A DNA stretch of 64,000 nucleotides from positions 36,619,561 to 36,683,560 of the forward strand of contig NC_088775.1 of the NCBI RefSeq assembly GCF_954871325.1, read 5' to 3'. A program made the position numbers and the translations under genes. Shown here in pieces: positions 58,808-64,000 of this stretch. The notes under the pieces were generated by a model. The model had not been told where the DNA came from. It was given only the letters and a program-made list of their open reading frames with translations, and ran no database searches. This DNA comes from Gordionus sp. m RMFG-2023 (taxonomy: Eukaryota > Nematomorpha > Gordioida > Chordodea > Parachordodidae). The first letter of the stretch is position 1. Each line of letters opens with the position of its first letter.

Positions 58808-59435
58808 ATATATTTTTTTAATTTATTAGGTACAGTTTCCAAAAATCTTTTAATTAATCGCGATCAATGAATTCAAAAATTTTAAAGAAAAATCATTTTT
58901 TTTTCTTCATAAAACATGAAAATTATAATGAGAAATTAGATACTAAACATTTAAAAAGATAAAATTTACGTAATATATGATGATTGCACTATGTTATTTT
59001 CAAATAAGTATAATACGCTTTCCTAATTATTTATTAGATAATTAATAAAAAGCAAGATGGTTCAATAGCGTAATTTTTGTTTGAGCAAAACTTTTTCTTT
59101 TAAACCAATCAAATAATTAATAATTGATCTTTTTATCATTTTTATAGTGAAATGAAAATAAATAAATATATAATATCTTGTAAAGATCAGAATCTTCACG
59201 GATTCACATGTTAAACAAATATTCTAAAAAATATGTTCCTCTTATCAAAATTTCCTCTAAATAGAGTGGTTCACAGCCAAACAAAAGTTATTTTTTTATT
59301 TTTTATATTTTTTTTCCTTTTATTTAAATTTCCTTTTTTAAAAAAAAACGTAAGGGTTTAAAATGTTAATTATATTCTAATTTATTGTCGTATAAATATT
59401 CTCCTTAAAACCAAGAAAAATATGGTTACAGAAAA
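58808..59435. other. Region upstream of LC8
   Basis: AT-rich, with no recognisable exon; it would include the LC8 promoter. No TATA or initiator element can be singled out in such AT-rich DNA. Confidence 0.4.
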
Positions 59436-59780
59436 AATTCAAAAAGAATGAATCTAATAGATGCTTTTCAGTTATAGTTAATGGTACATATGATGTTTCT
59501 AAATAAGAAGTAATAGCTTTGTTAGTAAGATATATTGAAAATAGCGAAATGCCTTAGTTGGGTGAATGATCAATAGATATATATTGTACAGGTAACCGAC
59601 TGGCCTTGATATTAAAAAATATAATATGTAAACTTAGTTCCATGAATCTATCACAAGAATTCTTAGTTGGACAAATCTATGGTGCTTTAAACATGAGTCG
59701 AAGAATCATGGGAATACAGGATTTATTAGAGCTGAGATCTCAAAGGCAGCACTTATTTGATGCTAGTATCATCGATTAAA
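59436..59780 (+). pseudogene. hAT transposase fragment, DUF4371 type
   Basis: RCFSVIVNGTYDVSK, then EVIALLVRYIE, LILKNIICKLSSMNLSQEF, and GQIYGALNMSRRIMGIQ follow the order of DUF4371 (FSLIVDETxDVSxKEQ...RYVD...GQxYDGAANMSG). Several stops. The catalytic first Asp is replaced (VNGT for VDET). No ends were found. Confidence 0.65.
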
Positions 59781-60020
59781 TCTAATCATTGTTCAATTAT
59801 GCTAATTGATAAAAGAACTAAGAAATGTTTTAAATAACTTAGACGAGATTCATGTGTACAATGGTTTAAAAGATATGCGATGCTCAAAGTATGTCAGAGT
59901 GACGTACTAACAAAATCGCAATTTGTGTGCATCAAGAATACCATTTGTTAATATCCTATTTTTTTAGATTTAAAATGTTTATTTAATATATCTATAGCTA
60001 TTGTAACCTTTTATAATCTT

Positions 60021-61863
60021 CAGAGACCTGCAGAGGTACCATTTGCACGGCCCGGCCCGGCCTGGTTTTAAATTTTTTAGGCCCGGCCCGGTTTTAATTT
60101 TTTTAGGCCCGGCCCTAATATTTTAAAAAAAAAATTTTTACGGCCCGGCCCGGATTTAAAAATTTAAGGCCCGGCCCGGATATTTTTTTAAAAAAAAATT
60201 TCAGGCCAGGCTCGGAATTTTTTAAAATTATATTCGACCTGGTATATACAAAAATTCACCTATGAGGTATTTTACCATATTTTTCAGCGAGTATTATCGC
60301 TTATTATTTAAAAAATACATGTAAAAAGCTAATATTTTGAGAATATTATATTGAATTTATAAAAATTATAAAACTGTTATTTATAAAAATGGATATTTTG
60401 AGCATATACTATATTTTATATTGCATTTATAAAAACTAATATACATAAAAATGGTAATAATATTTTGAGCATATACTATATTTTATATTGCATTTAAAAA
60501 AAATAAAACTAATATTTAATTTATAAAAATGGAAAATATTTTGAGAATATAATATATTGTATTTAATTTACTATTTAATTTATAAAATAAAAATAAATCG
60601 CTATTTAAAAAAATGCATGTATAATAAATAGTATTTTGAAAATATAATCTAATTGCACAATATTAATATAATTTATTTTATAATATAAATTTTTAACAAA
60701 AGAAGATAATTGTATTATATAATATTGTGAAAAAAAATAATGAAATATGTTGGATTAAAACTTTCATGATTCAAGGTAAATATAATAAATGCAATAAATA
60801 TTTGACAGTTTGCAAAGTAAAAAACCAGCATGATTGACGAAACTCTATACTCAAGAAAGATATTAAAAATTCACAAATTATCATGAAGAAAGAGAAGCAT
60901 ATCTACCTTTTCAGGTTGAAGATTACTTCTTCTTTCTTCAAGAATTCTCCCTGTAGTGGAAAAATTCCGCTCACAGCTTGCACTTGAAGCAGGAATTCCA
61001 ATTTTGCTAAAATTGGAAATTCGCTTTGATGAGCCGCCCACCACTCTAACAAATTATCCACCTTAAATGTTTTATCTATTATTTATGTAATTATAATATT
61101 CATCATCGGGTATTGACATATTACCAGAATTACCATCGCCCCATTTGTCATAAAACGATTCATTTTGTTTAACAACAGTCGTAATTTATTGGTCGATGGT
61201 ATTTCATTTACTTCCTGAGCCTCTTGTAATTTAATATAATCTTTTATATAGTTTTCCGTCATTTTGCGATCTGTCCCTGACTACATACGTAATTGCTTGA
61301 ATCAGAGAAAAAGAGAAATAAAATGATACTTGTAAAAAATGCTTTATTTTAAGTAAAATCAATTACAAACTTTAAGAAGTGATATTCCTTTATTTGATTG
61401 TTTTGGTAAAATATATTATAAAAATTTAGATATGAATTATAAAAAAATATATTAATAATACTTGAATATTGGGGCTTATTTAAGATATTCCCTTATTTGA
61501 TTGTTTTGGTAAAATATGTTGTAAAAATTTAGATATGAATTATAAAAAATATATTAATACTTTGAATAAATTTGCAGGAAATTAATAATTAGATCGATCT
61601 GTGGGTTGTTAGGTAGTGTTAACCATCACCCAATATTATATTATTCATAACTATAATATAATATAATCTTATAACCATTAACTCATAATGTAAAAATTTT
61701 TATAAAAAATATTAAGGCCCGGCCCGGGTTTAACAATCTTAAGCCCGGCCCGGATATATTTTAAAAAAAAATTTTTAGGCCCGGCCCGGGTATATTTAAA
61801 AAATTTAAAATACGGCCAAGCTTAGGGCCGGGCCGAGTTTAGGGCCGGGCTTGCAGGTCTCTG
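60021..61863 (-). mobile_element. GGCCCGG-family hAT, larger copy with dimerisation domain
   Basis: The ends CAGAGACCTGCAGAGG and GCTTGCAGGTCTCTG are flanked by ATAATCTT at 60013-60020 and 61864-61871. Both ends carry repeated GGCCCGGCCCGG blocks. A minus-strand segment (60900-61080) encodes a near-complete hAT dimerisation domain (EFPILAKLEFPASSASCERN, then FSTTGRILEERRSNL). Only this C-terminal part plus AT-rich tandem repeats (60330-60560) remains, so the copy is non-autonomous. It is the best candidate here for the source family of the MITEs at 17874, 18392 and 20938. Confidence 0.93.
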
Positions 61864-61871
61864 ATAATCTT

Positions 61872-62587
61872 TATGCCTTGAGACAGCTTTGATAATTTAA
61901 AGGATTCTGAAAATTCTGTGACTAGTCTACCATGGCTAGTGATATAGTTCTTAGAATAAAAAAATTATATTTATTTTGTACTATGTATGGCGTGTACAAA
62001 ATTACAAACCATATCGCAGGATACATGATTTGCAATAAATAAAGTTCAATTGGAAAAAGATTGCCTGATTAATTTGAGAAGTATAATTTCAATTATTGCC
62101 TCGTATCATAAGTGTTAAGGGAGCAAGTATTAAGCTTAGCACGAGAGGAAGATAATAGCGTAATATACGTGAATAAATAAATATTAAAAAAAAGTTGATT
62201 AACTTGTGATAAATAAAATAATAAATAAACGGGATGAATTTGTAAAAAAACAAATATATAAGCGCGAAAAGAGAAACAAACGATTATTATTAATTATATT
62301 ATATTTTTTTTATGTTCGATATATATGTTATTGATTGAAGAAAAAATAAAGGAAAAATAAAGAAATATAAAAGAGTAAAAAATTGTTTGATATTTTAAAA
62401 ATAAAGAAAAATAGAAAAAAAAAATATATAAATAGGGTTAATTAACGAAAAATTAACAATAAGGGAGAAATCTGTCTTTTGATTTTGAAAGTTCTAGGAT
62501 TTACACATTACAATCCAACATTAATTATTAAATATTATAAATATTTTTGCTTTAAAACCAGTGTTCTCTGCACTTGATTTGATAATA
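61872..62587. other. AT-rich gap
   Basis: Only scattered AT-rich sequence; nothing assigned. Confidence 0.4.
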
Positions 62588-62805
62588 ATGCAGTTCAATA
62601 AAAGTCTTAAGTATAACGATGAAATTTTTAAATCAAATTTTTAGACCAAAGTGAATGAGGAAAAGACATTTGTTAGAGATGTTATCCGTGAATTGTGCAA
62701 TTGAATTTGTGTCAACATTTTGAAGAAATGTTTGTTTCGAAATATTTATATGATGGCTTAAAAATGGGAGATGTAATTATTGCACATGACCAGGAGGTTA
62801 TCTAA
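62588..62805 (+). pseudogene. Unassigned coding-like region in two frames
   Basis: It starts ATGCAGTTCAATAAAAG. One frame gives MQFNKSLKYNDEIFKSNF, a stop, then KVNEEKTFVRDVIRELCN. After a one-base shift near 62700 the next frame gives NLCQHFEEMFVSKYLYDGLK and GDVIIAHDQEVI to TAA at 62803-62805. The family was not recognised. The TTTTTAG before ACCAAAG could be a splice acceptor, so a spliced host exon cannot be excluded, but the frame change argues for a broken gene. Confidence 0.35.
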
Positions 62806-63155
62806 AGACATGTCACTCTTATAAATTTATTTTAATAAAATATTATTAATACACTATTTATCTTCTTCTTCTGATACTTATAATTCAGATGGAAAATCAA
62901 TTCGTTTATTTTATTATATCGTTTACTTTCTAATTTTTCTGTTTTCCCTAATTTATTAATTATATATATATATTTATTAACTTTTCCTACTACATAAAGT
63001 TGTGCAGAAAGGGTCATGAGTTAAATTAAACCAATTAAAAAAGACTTCGTAGTACCATGAATAATTTTTTCTTAATAATTTAACCATTATATCAATGGTA
63101 CAACATTTGTTTAAACAATTAAATATTAACATTATAAATTCTTTCGCTTTCTCTT

Positions 63156-63290
63156 TAGGGGCGTCGCTAGCCTTTACAATCTCAGGGGGCTCAACTAAAA
63201 AATTTTTATGGGGGGCTTCGCCCCCATACTTCCTAATTTGCGGGCCTTCGGCCCGCTTTTGTCCGGCTTTCGGCCGGGTTATATATTAAT
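63156..63290 (+). mobile_element. Left end of a GCTAGCC-family DNA transposon
   Basis: GGGGCGTCGCTAGCCTTTAC followed by AATCTCAGGGGGCT and GGGGGCTTCGCCCCC matches the short element at 33838-34013. Two hairpin-like GC blocks (GGGCCTTCGGCCC, CCGGCTTTCGGCCGG) follow. The other end is not in the window. Confidence 0.55.
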
Positions 63291-63369
63291 ATATTTTTAA
63301 AAATTACTAAACTCTTGAAGGATTATTCTTATTTTCATATTTTGTTTTTTATTATATTATACGTACAAA

Positions 63370-63522
63370 ATAAACTAGAATATAAATAATTAAGACTAGA
63401 ATATTGATCATTAAGACTAGAATATAAATATCATTAAGACTAGAATATAAATATCATTAAGACTAGAATATAAATAATTAAGACTAGAATATAAATAATT
63501 AAAACTAGAATATAAATAATTA
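63370..63522. repeat. Minisatellite, unit AAGACTAGAATATAAATA
   Basis: About eight copies of a 19-22 bp unit (TTAAGACTAGAATATAAATA with small indels). Confidence 0.9.
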
Positions 63523-63642
63523 AAACAATACATTTCTACAAATTTTTCAATACAAAATCGATTTACTACAGTATAAAGTATTTTAAATTGCTGATATAAA
63601 AAATTTCGCGTCTAAAGAATTACAAGTGATAAAACCGATTAA

Positions 63643-63864
63643 TTAATTCATACATATGCCTCAATTGTTAATGTTTTTAAAAACCCCATAAGGCAATATA
63701 ATTCTAAGCAACTAACATTAACAAAAGGTCATGAAACTAATATAACTCTCTCTTACCATTTTAGACAAAGTTTTATAGAATGGACTAATAAGGAAAAATT
63801 TATAGGCCTAACCAAATCAACAATTCTTGAAGAAGAGAATATAAACGACCAATCCAAATCATAA
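63643..63864 (+). other. Unassigned 73-codon open frame
   Basis: Stop-to-stop frame without an ATG start, with coding-like content (SKQLTLTKGHETNITL, SYHFRQSFIEWTNKEKF, LEEENINDQSKS). It lies 350 bp inside the GCTAGCC-family end, so it may belong to that element. It resembles nothing I can name. Confidence 0.3.
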
Positions 63865-64000
63865 AACTATATGGTGAGCTTACTCTTAGATGACATGATG
63901 GAAGCTAGATAAGTAATCGAGAAAATTATTGTGAGATATTAAATTTCTAAAAGATTATCTTCCATTTTTAATCCTATATAAACTACTGGACAATTGATCA

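Noticed and set aside
62640-62700. KTFVRDVIRELC resembles the KFVRDxIREVCG motif of ribosomal protein eL36
   Set aside because: The next residues do not follow eL36 (CGFAPYERRA is missing in all frames); chance similarity.
63095-63289. 64-codon plus-strand frame
   Set aside because: It crosses the GC-rich transposon end with hairpin-like repeats; no protein family is visible.

Overview
The window is very AT-rich eukaryotic DNA, packed with decayed transposons. Most apparent open frames are transposon fossils, but three host genes can be recognised from spliced exons, two of them complete. On the minus strand at 53129-58807 is a complete LC8-type dynein light chain (two exons, 89 aa) with a 5.4-kb intron. 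On the minus strand at 20719-37497 is a swiprosin/EFHD-like two-EF-hand protein (five exons, about 208 aa); its last intron is 13.9 kb and filled with transposons. On the plus strand, from 9389, is the CCCIYEKP-type exon of protein phosphatase 1 inhibitor-3 (PPP1R11). EFHD proteins are animal proteins, so I infer a metazoan. The extreme AT richness, divergent proteins and hAT load would fit a fast-evolving parasite such as a myxozoan, but that is a guess. Weaker host candidates are an adenylate-forming-enzyme exon (46265-46383), a membrane-anchor exon (38980-39099), a three-exon R-SNARE-like chain (51525-52427) and a terminal exon at 19257-19408.

Layout. 0.9-8.5 kb: an old Gypsy-type fossil (minus), split by a Tc1/IS630-like transposon with tandem-repeat terminal inverted repeats (itself holding a hAT remnant) and by a hAT. 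9.4-9.7 kb: PPP1R11 exon(s). 10.5-17.8 kb: two copies of one BED-finger hAT in opposite orientation, the second inserted in an older hAT. 17.9-19.4 kb: GGCCCGG-family MITEs and a possible host terminal exon. 20.7-37.5 kb: the EFHD gene; its intron holds two Gypsy fossils, a LINE, a MITE with G tracts and a rearranged hAT. 39-44.5 kb: an uncharacterised region, then a three-deep hAT nest. 46-52.5 kb: possible host exons around a second copy of the older hAT. 53.1-58.8 kb: the LC8 gene, whose intron holds a hAT enclosing a foldback element with satellite arms. 59.4-64 kb: a DUF4371-type hAT remnant, a GGCCCGG-family hAT that looks like the parent of the MITEs, and unassigned frames.

The genes show no operon-like relation. 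Gene structure mixes very long, transposon-filled introns with very short ones (about 40-160 nt), and the hAT transposase genes carry small introns too. Exact 8-bp target duplications flank many hAT insertions, so the order of insertion can be read directly. I found no CRISPR, tRNA or rRNA.
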